Assembly (NCBI RefSeq): GCF_028993635.1
Contig: NZ_CP118631.1
Location: 5,952,001-6,016,000 of the forward strand
Length of the DNA stretch: 64,000 nucleotides
From: Mucilaginibacter sp. SJ
GTDB lineage: Bacteria; Bacteroidota; Bacteroidia; Sphingobacteriales; Sphingobacteriaceae
Direction: 5' to 3'
Part shown: in pieces, positions 9,066-19,224 of the stretch
Layout of the letters: each line of letters opens with the position of its first letter
Position numbering within the stretch: position 1 is the stretch's first letter
Position numbers and translations under genes: made by a program
Notes under the pieces: generated by a model
The model's input: the letters and a program-made list of their open reading frames with translations, nothing else
The model's database searches: none
What the model was told of the DNA's origin: nothing

Positions 9066-12000
9066 ATGCGCATTATCACTATTAATAAATCAATGAGTTA
9101 TAAATTAATCAGGCGGGTTTTGCTTTTTTTGTTTTTGCCGTGCACCGTTTCGGCGCAGTTAAATGAATGGGAAAACCCGGAAAAATATGAATGGAATAAA
9201 GAAAAACCACATACCGATTTTATGCTTTATGAACATCAGGCAGACATTCAATCCGATGATTTTTCCAGGTCACCGTGGTATCAGTCTCTCAACGGGACCT
9301 GGAAGTTTAAATATGCCGGGAAAGTGGCTGATCGTCCTTTGAATTTCTATCGCTCAGATTATCCGGATTCTGATTGGGCTAATATACCGGTGCCCTCCAA
9401 TTGGGAAATGAAGGGGTTTGGAACGCCGGTTTACTCAAATATCGTTTATCCGTTTACGGATGGCCCGCCCAATCCGCCTTTTGTAGATAATAAAAATAAC
9501 CCCGTTGGTACCTACCGGCGAAGTTTTACCATTCCGTCATCCTGGAAGAATATGGAAATATTGCTGCATTTCGGGTCAATAACAGGTTACGCGCAGGTTT
9601 ATCTTAACGGGAAAAAAGTGGGGATGACCAAGGCTTCGAAATCCCCAGCTGAATTTGACATTACCGGAGCCCTGAAAGAGGGTGAAAATAACCTTGCAGT
9701 GCAGGTTGTCAGATGGCATGACGGAAGTTTCATGGAAGACCAAGACTTCTGGCGGTTGACCGGAATTGAACGCGATGTGTTTCTTCAGGCCTATCCCAGG
9801 ACATCTGTTTGGGATTTTTGGTTAAAGTCTGACCTCGACGATAAATACCAGAACGGAAAGTTTAGCGCGACAGTAGATATCCGAAGATTCCAAAAGAGTG
9901 ATTTGGCGAGCGTAAAGCTCAATCTTTCCCTGACTGATCCGAACGGGCGGTTGTGCTTCAGTCAGGATAGGAGTATCCGTATTGAAAACGATACACTTTC
10001 AGCAGTTAGCTTTTCCAGAACGGTCAAGAACGTCATTAAATGGAACAGTGAACAACCGAATCTTTATAATTGCATACTTACACTGACGGGGCCGGCAGGG
10101 GAGAACCTGGGAGTTTGTTCATATCCTGTCGGCTTCCGAAAGGTAGAGATCAAAAACTCCCGGTTGCTTGTTAACGGCCAGGTCATTTACATCAAAGGCG
10201 TAAACCGCCATGAGCATAACGATACGGTGGGCCATGTGCCGGTAAAAGATGTTATGCTCAGAGATATCCGCATGATGAAAGAGCTTAACATCAATGCCGT
10301 CAGGACATCTCACTATCCTAATGATCCTTTATGGTATAAATTATGTGACAAATTTGGTATTTACCTGGTAGATGAGGCCAATATTGAAACCCATGGAATG
10401 GGGTCTGTTCCTTATTTTAAGGATACGACCAATCACCCCGCTTATTTGCCAAAATGGTACGCTGCGCATACAGATCGTATCAACCGCCTGGTTCAACGAG
10501 ATAAAAACCATCCTTCCGTGATCATCTGGAGCCTTGGAAATGAGTGCGGCAACGGCAAAGTGTTTCATGATGAGTACCGGAGGCTCAAAACATGGGATCC
10601 GTCGAGGCCGGTTCAGTTCGAACAGGCTTGGGAAGACTGGAATACTGATATAGTTTGCCATATGTACCCGAACATGGCCAATATGAAAAGTTATGCGGCT
10701 TCCGGGAAGAAAAGGCCTTATATCATGTGTGAATATTCGCATGGACAAGGCAACAGCAATGGTAATTTTAAAGAGTACTGGGATTTGATCTATAACAGTC
10801 CGAACCTACAGGGCGGATTTATATGGGATTGGATAGACCAGGGTTTCAAAATCAAAGACCCGGACGGACGGGTCTATTGGACCTATAACGGCAAGATGGG
10901 CAGTTATGTCTGGCCATACGATGAGAATGGAACGAGTGATGGTATCATTTCCGCAAACGGAGAGCCCGATCCGGCAGCGATTGAAATCAAAAAGATTTAT
11001 CAGTACATTGAATTTAGCGATGTTGATATAAGGCATGGCCATATTACAGTTAAGAATATGTATGATTTTACGGATTTGAAAGATTTTGATTTTAAGTGGG
11101 AACTAACCAGGAACGGGGATAAGGTGCGGGAAGGTTATTTTACGGTTAACCTGATGCCCCGTAATATAAAGGAGATCAGACTCGATCTTCCTTCGATTAC
11201 CGGTGAAGTGGCTTCTGATGAATATTATGTAAATGTATATGCGTATTCAAAAAAGGAGAAGAACCTCCTTCCTGCACATTCAGAAGTTGCAAAGGAACAA
11301 TTTGCTGTTAACCCTGATGCCTACTTTATTAAAAAATCTGAAAAACAAGGGAAGTTACAGGTAAGTCAAAACGCTCACCTGGTATCTTTTAGCTCGGGAG
11401 CGGTCAGCGGAGAATTCGATCTCCTTAAAGGCGAGTTTTTAAGCTATCGGCTGGGTGATGAACGGATTTTTAAAAAATTCCCGGAACCTTTTTTTTGGCG
11501 CGCCCCGGTTGACAATGATTTTGGCAATGAAATGCAAACGAAAATGAGTGTTTGGCGAACGGCAAACATCAACCGGAAAGTAATAAAAACAGCAATTGGT
11601 AAGCAGGACTCATCAGGATTATCAATACATGTTGAAATGGAGCTGACCGACATACACGTACCTTATACCCTGGATTATCTGATCCGTAATGATGGAGCGA
11701 TCGTGGTTAATGCGGCTATGGATATGAGATCAGAACAGTTACCGGAATTGCCGAGGTTCGGGATGCGGATGGTTCTCCCCGAGGGAGTGGACAGCCTCCG
11801 GTATTATGGCAGGGGCCCGACAGAGAATTATATTGACCGGAATACGGCTTCGTTCGTGGGCAATTACTCGGACAATGTCACCAATCAATATTACTGGGGA
11901 TATCTCCGCCCTCAGGAAAGTGGTAACAAAACCGATGTCCGTTGGCTTGAATTGACAGACCACCATGGTAAAGGATTGAAAATAGAAGGCTTGCAGCCAT

Positions 12001-12227
12001 TGGGTTTCAGTGCATTGCATATTATGGCTGAAGACCTCGATCCCGGTTTAACAAAAAAAATGCAGCATACTATTGATGTTCTTCCCCGAAAAGATGTTTA
12101 TTTAACTGTTGATCTCAAACAGCGCGGCGTTGGCGGCGATAACAGCTGGGGCATGCTGCCGCATAACCAATATCGGCTTCTTGATCACCAGTATCATTAC
12201 GGTTACGTAATCAGTCCTGTTCGGTAA
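9066..12227 (+). CDS. GH2 beta-galactosidase-like enzyme (LacZ type), secreted
   Basis: About 1,053 residues. AAGGAG at 9051-9056 abuts an ATG at 9057, so the ATG at 9066 is better spaced; ATG 9093 gives the shortest signal peptide (LLFLFLPCTVSAQ) and is also possible. The layout matches long LacZ-type GH2 enzymes: jelly-roll sugar-binding domain (about 50-215), Ig-like domain, TIM barrel with IKGVNRHEHN, the acid/base in IIWSLGNECGNG (Glu about 493) and the nucleophile in PYIMCEYSHGQGN (Glu about 556), and a C-terminal small-chain domain with APVDNDFGNE and YYGRGPTENYIDR. It should hydrolyse terminal beta-galactosides in the periplasm or at the surface. Neighbours suggest it trims a galactose-containing glycan. 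Confidence 0.93.
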   Translation: MRIITINKSMSYKLIRRVLLFLFLPCTVSAQLNEWENPEKYEWNKEKPHTDFMLYEHQADIQSDDFSRSPWYQSLNGTWKFKYAGKVADRPLNFYRSDYPDSDWANIPVPSNWEMKGFGTPVYSNIVYPFTDGPPNPPFVDNKNNPVGTYRRSFTIPSSWKNMEILLHFGSITGYAQVYLNGKKVGMTKASKSPAEFDITGALKEGENNLAVQVVRWHDGSFMEDQDFWRLTGIERDVFLQAYPRTSVWDFWLKSDLDDKYQNGKFSATVDIRRFQKSDLASVKLNLSLTDPNGRLCFSQDRSIRIENDTLSAVSFSRTVKNVIKWNSEQPNLYNCILTLTGPAGENLGVCSYPVGFRKVEIKNSRLLVNGQVIYIKGVNRHEHNDTVGHVPVKDVMLRDIRMMKELNINAVRTSHYPNDPLWYKLCDKFGIYLVDEANIETHGMGSVPYFKDTTNHPAYLPKWYAAHTDRINRLVQRDKNHPSVIIWSLGNECGNGKVFHDEYRRLKTWDPSRPVQFEQAWEDWNTDIVCHMYPNMANMKSYAASGKKRPYIMCEYSHGQGNSNGNFKEYWDLIYNSPNLQGGFIWDWIDQGFKIKDPDGRVYWTYNGKMGSYVWPYDENGTSDGIISANGEPDPAAIEIKKIYQYIEFSDVDIRHGHITVKNMYDFTDLKDFDFKWELTRNGDKVREGYFTVNLMPRNIKEIRLDLPSITGEVASDEYYVNVYAYSKKEKNLLPAHSEVAKEQFAVNPDAYFIKKSEKQGKLQVSQNAHLVSFSSGAVSGEFDLLKGEFLSYRLGDERIFKKFPEPFFWRAPVDNDFGNEMQTKMSVWRTANINRKVIKTAIGKQDSSGLSIHVEMELTDIHVPYTLDYLIRNDGAIVVNAAMDMRSEQLPELPRFGMRMVLPEGVDSLRYYGRGPTENYIDRNTASFVGNYSDNVTNQYYWGYLRPQESGNKTDVRWLELTDHHGKGLKIEGLQPLGFSALHIMAEDLDPGLTKKMQHTIDVLPRKDVYLTVDLKQRGVGGDNSWGMLPHNQYRLLDHQYHYGYVISPVR

Positions 12228-12298
12228 ATTGCTTTTGTAAGCCTGTGAATTAAAGCACCTGATGAATAAATTATTAAAGATCTCAAATAGAATCTGAC

Positions 12299-13999
12299 AT
12301 GAAGCAACAAACCATTTGTTTAGTGAAATCGCCTGGGATCAAAAAAGAGTTGTTTTCACTTGCACGGCGGAGGTTATTGTTATCAGCGCTATTGCTGGTC
12401 ATAGGCAAAAGTACATATGCCGCGGTCTGGCAATGGTCTGTTTTGGTGAAAAATGCTAAAAATAACAATGGGCTTTCCCGCGCCTGGCTGTGGATACCAC
12501 CGAACTGTAAAATGATAAAAGCAGTGGTTTTTGCCCAGCATAACATGGAAGAACAATCCATTCTGGAAGATACTGGATTCAGGAAGAAGCTGGGGGAAAT
12601 GGGGATTGCCGAGGTATGGGTCAGCCCAGCCTATGATCTGATGTTTCATTTTAATGAGAGGGCCGGTGAAACATTTGACAGCATAATGAACGATCTGGCG
12701 GATGTATCCGGCTATGATGAGCTGCGTTTTGCACCGGTAGCCCCGATGGGACACAGTGCGGCTGCCAGTGCGCCTTATTATATGGCTGCCTGGAATCCGG
12801 GCAGGATCCTGGCCTGTATCTCCGTCAGTGGTCAGTGGCCCTATTTCCGTGGGGAGCCGTTCGCGCCGGATATCTGGGGAACCCGAAACATTAATTATGT
12901 GCCCTGCCTGGAAACCATGGGCGAGTATGAAGCTGCTGCAACGTGGTCAACTGAGGGGCTTAGGGAGCGTCAGGCTCATCCCGCATTGCCTTTAAGTATG
13001 TTATCTTGCCCCGGAGAGTTCCATTTTGCGATGTCTGAAAGTAAAGCAATTTACATTGCGCTGTATCTGAAAAAGGCGCTTCAATACCGCTTGCCGAAAA
13101 ATTATAACGGGCGGCAAGCCCCAAGGTTGATTCCGGTTGATCCGGAAAAAACGGGCTGGCTGGCTGATAAATGGCGATTCGATTTACCTCCCACTGCAGA
13201 TCCTGCCCCGGTCGGTCAATTCAAGGGCGATCTGAGGGAGGCATTCTGGTACTTTGACCGGGAAATAGCCGAAGTTACTGCTGCTTACGAGTCTAAATAT
13301 CGTCAGCAAAACCCTCAGTTAATCGGTTATGTACAGGATGGAAAAATATTGGAACAACGTAATGTTCATCAGCAGTTTGATATCAAATTTGCACCTGAGC
13401 CGGATGGGATTACATTTAAAGTACGCACGGCATTTTACGATACTGTTCCGGGAGGAAGTCCGAGGCCTGCCGTTTGGGCAAATGCACCGGTAGGTGCCCA
13501 TATCGGTCATGCAATTGAAAAGGACATATCTGTGAATAGAATAGCGGGTCCGTTTATTAAAATTAATGACAGTACTTTCCAGATTCACCCGCAAATGGGC
13601 TACGAACAGCTTCCGCGTGGTTATGAGCTTTGGTTTTCCGCCAGTCATCCCGGCGATGGCAGCTATAAGCCGGCCGTGCAGCAGGGGCGAATGACTGTAC
13701 CTCCGAGGAACATGGCAGGGAAAGAGCAACATATCACGTTCGCTGCAATCCCGGATCAGCATCCCGGTAAAAAAGATATTAAACTTACGGCTACCTCAGA
13801 TGCGAATGTCCCCGTTAGTTTCTATATCCGGGAGGGGCCCGCAGAGATCATGAACGGGTGTATTAACCTGACCGCTATCCCTCCGAAATCAAAATTTCCG
13901 GTAAGGGTAACGGTTATAGCCTGGCAATATGGTAACATAAATGAGCCGGCGCTTCAAACAGCTCCTCCTGTCGAACGTACGTTCATGATTATAAAATAG
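12299..13999 (+). CDS. Secreted alpha/beta hydrolase (esterase-like), 566 aa
   Basis: The N-terminus has a positively charged stretch then a hydrophobic signal (LLLSALLLVIGKSTYA). An alpha/beta-hydrolase domain fills about residues 60-265, with nucleophile elbow GHSAAAS (Ser about 153) and a probable catalytic His about 242 in CPGEFHFAMSE. The C-terminal 300 residues look beta-rich (PQMGYEQLPRGYELWF) and are not recognised. It starts 71 bases after the GH2 stop and is likely in the same operon. A deacylating role on glycans is inferred; peptidase-like activity cannot be excluded. Confidence 0.75.
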   Translation: MKQQTICLVKSPGIKKELFSLARRRLLLSALLLVIGKSTYAAVWQWSVLVKNAKNNNGLSRAWLWIPPNCKMIKAVVFAQHNMEEQSILEDTGFRKKLGEMGIAEVWVSPAYDLMFHFNERAGETFDSIMNDLADVSGYDELRFAPVAPMGHSAAASAPYYMAAWNPGRILACISVSGQWPYFRGEPFAPDIWGTRNINYVPCLETMGEYEAAATWSTEGLRERQAHPALPLSMLSCPGEFHFAMSESKAIYIALYLKKALQYRLPKNYNGRQAPRLIPVDPEKTGWLADKWRFDLPPTADPAPVGQFKGDLREAFWYFDREIAEVTAAYESKYRQQNPQLIGYVQDGKILEQRNVHQQFDIKFAPEPDGITFKVRTAFYDTVPGGSPRPAVWANAPVGAHIGHAIEKDISVNRIAGPFIKINDSTFQIHPQMGYEQLPRGYELWFSASHPGDGSYKPAVQQGRMTVPPRNMAGKEQHITFAAIPDQHPGKKDIKLTATSDANVPVSFYIREGPAEIMNGCINLTAIPPKSKFPVRVTVIAWQYGNINEPALQTAPPVERTFMIIK

Positions 14000-14733
14000 T
14001 ATTCGTTCGCGATGGGAATGCTTGGAACTAATTGTAAAAGTTGTTTTTTCAAGGCATGTAATACGAGAACACAGATTGCTTTTATTTGACTGCCATGGAA
14101 GTTCTTTTATTTTAAAATATTCCGTTGACGGTTCACGGGGAACATAACATCATTGATCGATAGTAGTATAAGGTGAAGGAATTGCGGCACGTCGTCTCCA
14201 GTACCCTTCCGGAATGACTTGTTTATGATAACAACGCGAAACTAATCACCATGGCCGCGTCTGATCTGGCTGAAAGTAGTTTCCATATTTTTTAATGATG
14301 AAATACCCACTAACTATCACATTAATTTTTTGGTTTGGCGTTTGCGTCACTGCGTCTGGCCAAATCAAGTACCGTCTGATCGCTAATGCTATAAAACGCT
14401 CCGGGGCGGCAAAGAAAGGTGGAGCTTCGCACGTTGTGGATGTGCTGGTTATTCCGAACGCATAACAAAACTTTACCTCGACGTTGCATCCCGGGCAATG
14501 ATGTAGAATCAATCACTGCCGAGGTTAGCTTATGAGCGACATTATTGACACAGCATTTAGATGATGAGGAATTATTGAGTAGGCGGGCGAACGAGTGACC
14601 CCATTGAAATTTGTACGGAAATACAAAATTAAGTGTATAATACCAAAATGACTGGCAACTATGGCCAAACAAAAAAAGTCATGTTAGACTCTCAAATGCT
14701 GCATGCAAGAACCGGGAAGTCGAAAATCTATTT
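14000..14733. other. Gene-poor gap with decayed sequence
   Basis: No intact gene is recognisable in this 734-base stretch. It contains a short signal-peptide ORF at 14298-14465 and open but unconvincing minus-strand frames around 14320-14670, which may be eroded mobile-element sequence. I cannot assign a family. Confidence 0.4.
14298..14465 (+). pseudogene. Short ORF with signal peptide, possible 5' remnant of a secreted-protein gene
   Basis: A 55-codon frame whose first 22 residues (MKYPLTITLIFWFGVCVTAS then GQ) form a textbook export signal with a cleavage site after the AS-like position, but only 33 further residues follow and these resemble nothing I know. The abrupt loss of a mature domain suggests a gene truncated by insertion or deletion. 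It could also be a genuine small secreted peptide. Confidence 0.3.
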
Positions 14734-15753
14734 TCAATTTCTCCGGGAACTCTTACGAACGACGATTTCAGATTCAATGATTTCAGTTTTAGTACCAATT
14801 GCTTCACCATTTGTCAGGCTCGCAAAAAAAAGTTCGGCTGCGTGTTTCCCCAGTTGTTTACTGTGCTGATCAATGGTGGAAATTGATGGCTTTACGAAAT
14901 TGGAGTATTCTTCATTTGCATACCCAAAAATCCCTAACGATGCAGGTACATTTATTTTTAAAGCTTCAGCTGCATCGAGTACACCGATAGCCAACAGGTC
15001 TGCTACCGCAAAAAAAGCATCCGGCGGGTCATTTGAAGTCAAAAGCTGAGTTGCATACCTGAAGCCATCCTCCATTAATAGATTGCTCTCTATTATGTAG
15101 TTGTATGGAATAGAAATCTGGGCTTCGTCCATAGCTTTCAAAAAACCAATTTTTCGATCATGAAAAACCCGGACATGATCTGGACCGCCCAAAAAAGCGA
15201 TACGTTTGTAATCTTGTCCAATAAGGTGTTTGACAGCTTTATAAGTGCTTTCCAGATTATCATTCGTTACCTTTAGGCAATCATAATTATCTGTACATCG
15301 ATCAAATTGAATGAATGCAATGTTGTTGCGCTTGATTTCGTCAAAATGCGTTGTTGCCCGTGTTTCTTTGCTAATAGATATGAGTATGCAATCAACATTT
15401 TGATGGATTAACGTTTCAACCCCCTGGCGTTCCCGCTCAAACGTCTCATGTGATTGGTAAATTACAAGGCTGTAATTGTTTTCCCAGCATGCCTCCTCTA
15501 TACCTGCAATTGCTTCTGAAAAAAAACTTTGATTTATTTTAGGTACGATCACACCCATTGTTCGGGAGTGACCTCTCCTTAAGTTAGCCGCCTGTGAATT
15601 ATGTTTGTAATTTAACTCAGTAGCTTTTTTTTTTACCTTTTCTTTTACCTTATCACTTATAGAAGGGTGGTTATTTAAAGCTTTTGAGACATACGAAACG
15701 GAAATACTTAGCGCTTCTGCTAAGTCATAAATCGTTGTTCTTTTGTCGTTCAT
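14734..15753 (-). CDS. LacI-family transcriptional regulator
   Basis: A 339-residue complete LacI/GalR regulator. The helix-turn-helix covers about residues 6-28 (TIYDLAEALSISVSYVSKAL), followed by the hinge, then the ligand-binding domain with MGVIVPKINQSFFSEAIAGIE, NVDCILISISKE, YKRIAFLGGP and LGIFGYANEEYSNFVKPSISTI. It is divergent from the SusC gene; the 376-base gap holds a perfect palindrome of LacI type inside the susC promoter, so it most likely represses the SusC/SusD operon and possibly itself. The effector is presumably a sugar imported by that system. No unusual features. Confidence 0.95.
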   Translation of the reverse strand: MNDKRTTIYDLAEALSISVSYVSKALNNHPSISDKVKEKVKKKATELNYKHNSQAANLRRGHSRTMGVIVPKINQSFFSEAIAGIEEACWENNYSLVIYQSHETFERERQGVETLIHQNVDCILISISKETRATTHFDEIKRNNIAFIQFDRCTDNYDCLKVTNDNLESTYKAVKHLIGQDYKRIAFLGGPDHVRVFHDRKIGFLKAMDEAQISIPYNYIIESNLLMEDGFRYATQLLTSNDPPDAFFAVADLLAIGVLDAAEALKINVPASLGIFGYANEEYSNFVKPSISTIDQHSKQLGKHAAELFFASLTNGEAIGTKTEIIESEIVVRKSSRRN

Positions 15754-15892
15754 CGATAATCTTTGTATCTGGGCAATTCACCTTGTATAACAAATCCTAC
15801 GTTTAAGTTTTAATTTAAAAAGACCCATTTAACGGATAAAGATATTAAATAAAGCGATATAGTTATCGACCACTTGTTTTAACCGCATTTTT

Positions 15893-15973
15893 GATCGATT
15901 TAGACAGTAGCTAAAATTTACGGTGTTTCTGATGTAAAGGCTATATAATAAGATAGTTATGAAATCGATTGAC
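15893..15973. promoter_or_regulatory. Auxiliary LacI-type half-operators
   Basis: Two further sites resemble the main operator: GATCGATT at 15893-15900 and AATCGATT at 15963-15970 (GAAATCGATTGAC). They lie about 158 and 88 bases upstream of the main palindrome centre, so looping between sites is possible. The rest of 15754-16041 shows nothing else I can name. Confidence 0.45.
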
Positions 15974-16041
15974 TTTTATTTTGTAAAATTTTTATTGTTG
16001 ATAATCAATTAATTATGTTTTAATGTAACATTTTTATCACA

Positions 16042-16067
16042 TTTTTTTTCAATCGATTGAAAAAAAA
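16042..16067. promoter_or_regulatory. Perfect 26-bp palindromic operator for the LacI regulator
   Basis: The sequence is eight T, CAATCGATTG, eight A: a perfect inverted repeat centred on CG and containing AATCGATT, which fits the LacI-family operator consensus AAnCGnTT. It occupies the spacer of the susC promoter, so bound repressor would block RNA polymerase. Confidence 0.75.
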
Positions 16068-16077
16068 TATACATTTG
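16047..16077 (+). promoter_or_regulatory. susC promoter (Bacteroidota -33/-7 type)
   Basis: TTTC at 16047-16050 (one mismatch to the -33 box TTTG), a 19-base spacer, and TACATTTG at 16070-16077, a full match to the -7 box TAnnTTTG. The predicted start is near 16084, about 46 bases before the SusC ATG. The operator palindrome covers the spacer. Confidence 0.6.
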
Positions 16078-16129
16078 AAAATAGATTGATTTCCAATCCT
16101 ATTTTAAACCATTTTAAACCATTTTCAAG

Positions 16130-19100
16130 ATGAACAAATTTTTACCATTTGGAAGAGGTGTTGGCCTTAACACCCCCGATGCTAAATTGCAGGGAATTAT
16201 GCATCGGCTCTGTTTTATTGTATGTTTCTTGCTGTTCGGACTATCGTCGTTCGCGCAGCAAAAGGTAACAGGAAAGGTCATGTCTGGTGATTCGATAATT
16301 GTCGGCGCAAGTATTCGCGTAAAGGGCGCTGCGAACGGAACGCAAACTGATGCATCCGGAAAGTTTGTGCTGGATGCTCCTTCGAATGCAACACTAGTTG
16401 TGAGTTACATTGGTTACCAAAATGCAGAAGTCTCTCTAAAAGGGAGAACATTCGTAACCATTCAGCTTCAGCAATCGTTATCGCAAATTAAGGAGTTGGT
16501 TGTAGTAGGATATTCTACCCAAAGCAAACACAAAATGACAAGTGCGGTAGCCACGGTATCCGGCGAAGCATTAAACAGGCGTGTGGGTACAGATCCTACA
16601 TCGCTCTTGCAAGGTCAATTGCCCGGTCTGCAAGTAACGCAAGGATCTGGAGAGCCTGGTGCTGAAAATGTCGAGCTAAGAATTCGCGGGGTCGGAACGT
16701 TTAGCGGCGCGGGCAACGCTCCATTAGTTATAGTTGACGGGCTTCCGGGAAGTATTGATGTCATCAATCCTAATGATATCGAGTCTGTGACTTTACTGAA
16801 AGATGCAGCTTCAGCTGCGATTTACGGTTCTCGTGGCGCAAATGGCGTTATCGTAATTAAAACAAAACGCGGTAAGAACGGCCCAGCATCTGTTCAGTAT
16901 AGTTATAACTATGGCATCGCCAATGCTACAAAACTGCCTGACATAATTACTAATTCCGCAGAATTCATGAGATTGTCTAACGAGGCAAATGTCAACTCGG
17001 GCCGGCAGCCACTGTACACGCAAGCTCAAATCGATCTATACGCAAATGCTACAGACCGGGTTAAATATCCAAATCATAATTGGCTGAATGATGTATTTAA
17101 ACCAGCGCATGTGCAAAACCACTATTTGTCAGTTAATGGCGGAAGCGATGAAAGCAATTACAATATCGGATTAGGATATACGAACCAGCCAGGCACCATG
17201 ATCGGTTTTGATTATAATAAATACACAATTGATCTTGGACTTTCGACCAAGGTCAACAAAAGAATCACAATCGGTACTAATTTACAGGGGAGATATGGTT
17301 ACAAAGTAAATCCAAGGCAAGGCGCTCAGGATCAATTTCTATCTACACTGGCGCAGTCACCGTTATATCCTCCGCAAGCATCTAATGGTGATTGGATTAA
17401 AAGGGCCTACCCAAATGAACAGGGCAACAAGAACCCTGTGGCGATAGTTGGCGAGGATGTACGGAATAGAAATAATGATTATTATTTCCAGGGAAATATA
17501 TTCTTAAATGTTGACATCATACCGGGACTTGCTTGGGAAAATAAAGCTGGAGGAAATTATGACACTTTCAATAATAATGACTTCAGGCCGGTTATCCCAA
17601 TGTATTACTATAACGACATGAGTTCGGCAGGATACCTGGATGTTGGCACGCCCGGTCTTTATGTTAACAGAGGGGATAATTCTTACTTGTCTTATTATAG
17701 CCAACTCAATTTTAAAAAGCAATTTGGTAAGCATAATATATCTGCACTTGGTGGCTTTCAACAAGAGGTTAATAAATATGGTTATCTATCAGCATGGAGA
17801 CAGAAATTTACAACGAATTTATTAAGAGAACTTGATGCGGGGCCTACAGATGGCATGAACAACAGCGGTACATCCTCCAAATGGGCTATCAGATCTTTTT
17901 ATGGAAATCTAAATTACGATTATAACGATAAGTACCTCTTTGGCTCAAGCGTTCGTTATGACGGTACTTCACGCCTTCCTGCTAATTCTCGATGGGGCCT
18001 GTTTTATTCGTTCTCAGCAGCATGGCGATTGTCAGCCGAAGAATTTATGAAACCGCTGACCTGGATAAATGATCTAAAAATAAGGGGTTCATGGGGCCAG
18101 CTTGGTAATCAGAATATAGGAACTTACCCTTATCAGGCTTCGCTCGATAACAGAAGCTATGCGTTTAATGGTGCAGTAACGCCCGGATATTCGGCAAGCA
18201 CACTTGTAGATCCAAGTTTGACATGGGAGACTACACGGGTATTCGATTTAGGTATCGATCTTACCGCATTCAATAATAAGTTAACATTTACAGCAGATTG
18301 GTTCAATAAATATACTTTCAATATCCTGCGCTCATCGCAAATACCACTTTGGGTCGGATTGAATGCACCAACGATTAATGACGGCGCATTGCGTAATAAA
18401 GGTGTTGAGCTTGCCATTCAATATCGTGATAAGATAAATCAGGATTGGAGCTTTTCTGTTGGAGGCAATTTTCAATCATATAGAAATAAACTCGAGAAAT
18501 ATGGTGCGACAGAAATAGGCTATAATACAATCAGGCAGGAAGGTCACGCATTAGACGACTACTATATGTACGTATGGGACGGCATTTTCCAAAGCCAACA
18601 GGAGATTGACAATTCACCGAAACAGCCTGTAACGCCAACCCCAGGGGACTTAAAATTTAAGGATGTAAATGGTGATGGTGTGATTAACGACAAAGACCGT
18701 ACCTATGTTGGAGGTAAGTATCCGTCCTTCCAGTATACCGGCAATATTGGATTAACATGGAGGAAATTTGATATGAACGCCATGTTCTATGGATCAGTGG
18801 GCCAGAAGATTTATGTGAACGGCTGGGGTATTGAGCCGTTTAGGCAAGGATCAGTTCCAACGAAAGACTGGGAAAACAGGTGGACCCCAACTAACCATAC
18901 CAATACAATGCCCAAAATTTATATAGCCGATGGATATGCACCTGTTCAGAATTATCCATCAACCTATTTCCTAAAGAACGCGTCTTTCTTCAGATTGAAA
19001 AGTCTTCAGATCGGATATAGTTTGCCAAAGGAATTGGCTAATAAAATTACAATGAAGTCTGCAAGAATTTATTTCTCAGCAGATAATGTCTTCACTGTAA

Positions 19101-19201
19101 GTAAATTCCCTGGATTAGATCCTGAGCGTGTAGGTGACGGTAATTATGTTACTTACCCACAGAACCGGATATTTACTTTGGGTGCTAGTGTTCAGTTTTA
19201 A
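16130..19201 (+). CDS. SusC/RagA-family TonB-dependent outer-membrane transporter
   Basis: A 1,023-residue SusC-type protein. The annotated start gives a long leader before the hydrophobic signal (LCFIVCFLLFGLSSFAQ); an internal ATG at 16199 would give a normal-length signal peptide and is a serious alternative. It has a carboxypeptidase-regulatory-like beta domain (about 45-120, GKVMSGDSIIVGASIRVKG), a plug with IKELVVVGYSTQSK, LQGQLPGLQV, RIRGVGTF and LKDAASAAIYGSRGANGVI, and a 22-strand-type barrel ending in FTLGASVQF. With the SusD 23 bases downstream it imports oligosaccharides using TonB energy. There is no N-terminal STN domain, in agreement with control by LacI rather than by an anti-sigma factor. 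Confidence 0.96.
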   Translation: MNKFLPFGRGVGLNTPDAKLQGIMHRLCFIVCFLLFGLSSFAQQKVTGKVMSGDSIIVGASIRVKGAANGTQTDASGKFVLDAPSNATLVVSYIGYQNAEVSLKGRTFVTIQLQQSLSQIKELVVVGYSTQSKHKMTSAVATVSGEALNRRVGTDPTSLLQGQLPGLQVTQGSGEPGAENVELRIRGVGTFSGAGNAPLVIVDGLPGSIDVINPNDIESVTLLKDAASAAIYGSRGANGVIVIKTKRGKNGPASVQYSYNYGIANATKLPDIITNSAEFMRLSNEANVNSGRQPLYTQAQIDLYANATDRVKYPNHNWLNDVFKPAHVQNHYLSVNGGSDESNYNIGLGYTNQPGTMIGFDYNKYTIDLGLSTKVNKRITIGTNLQGRYGYKVNPRQGAQDQFLSTLAQSPLYPPQASNGDWIKRAYPNEQGNKNPVAIVGEDVRNRNNDYYFQGNIFLNVDIIPGLAWENKAGGNYDTFNNNDFRPVIPMYYYNDMSSAGYLDVGTPGLYVNRGDNSYLSYYSQLNFKKQFGKHNISALGGFQQEVNKYGYLSAWRQKFTTNLLRELDAGPTDGMNNSGTSSKWAIRSFYGNLNYDYNDKYLFGSSVRYDGTSRLPANSRWGLFYSFSAAWRLSAEEFMKPLTWINDLKIRGSWGQLGNQNIGTYPYQASLDNRSYAFNGAVTPGYSASTLVDPSLTWETTRVFDLGIDLTAFNNKLTFTADWFNKYTFNILRSSQIPLWVGLNAPTINDGALRNKGVELAIQYRDKINQDWSFSVGGNFQSYRNKLEKYGATEIGYNTIRQEGHALDDYYMYVWDGIFQSQQEIDNSPKQPVTPTPGDLKFKDVNGDGVINDKDRTYVGGKYPSFQYTGNIGLTWRKFDMNAMFYGSVGQKIYVNGWGIEPFRQGSVPTKDWENRWTPTNHTNTMPKIYIADGYAPVQNYPSTYFLKNASFFRLKSLQIGYSLPKELANKITMKSARIYFSADNVFTVSKFPGLDPERVGDGNYVTYPQNRIFTLGASVQF

Positions 19202-19224
19202 CGATAAATAGATTTAGATTAGCG

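Noticed and set aside
14320..14672. Minus-strand frame considered as a transposase
   Set aside because: No catalytic DDE pattern or family motif could be recognised and no terminal inverted repeats were seen.
16101..16127. Three AAACCATTTT-like direct repeats before the SusC start
   Set aside because: Short, AT-rich and within the leader; no sign of a repeat element or binding site.
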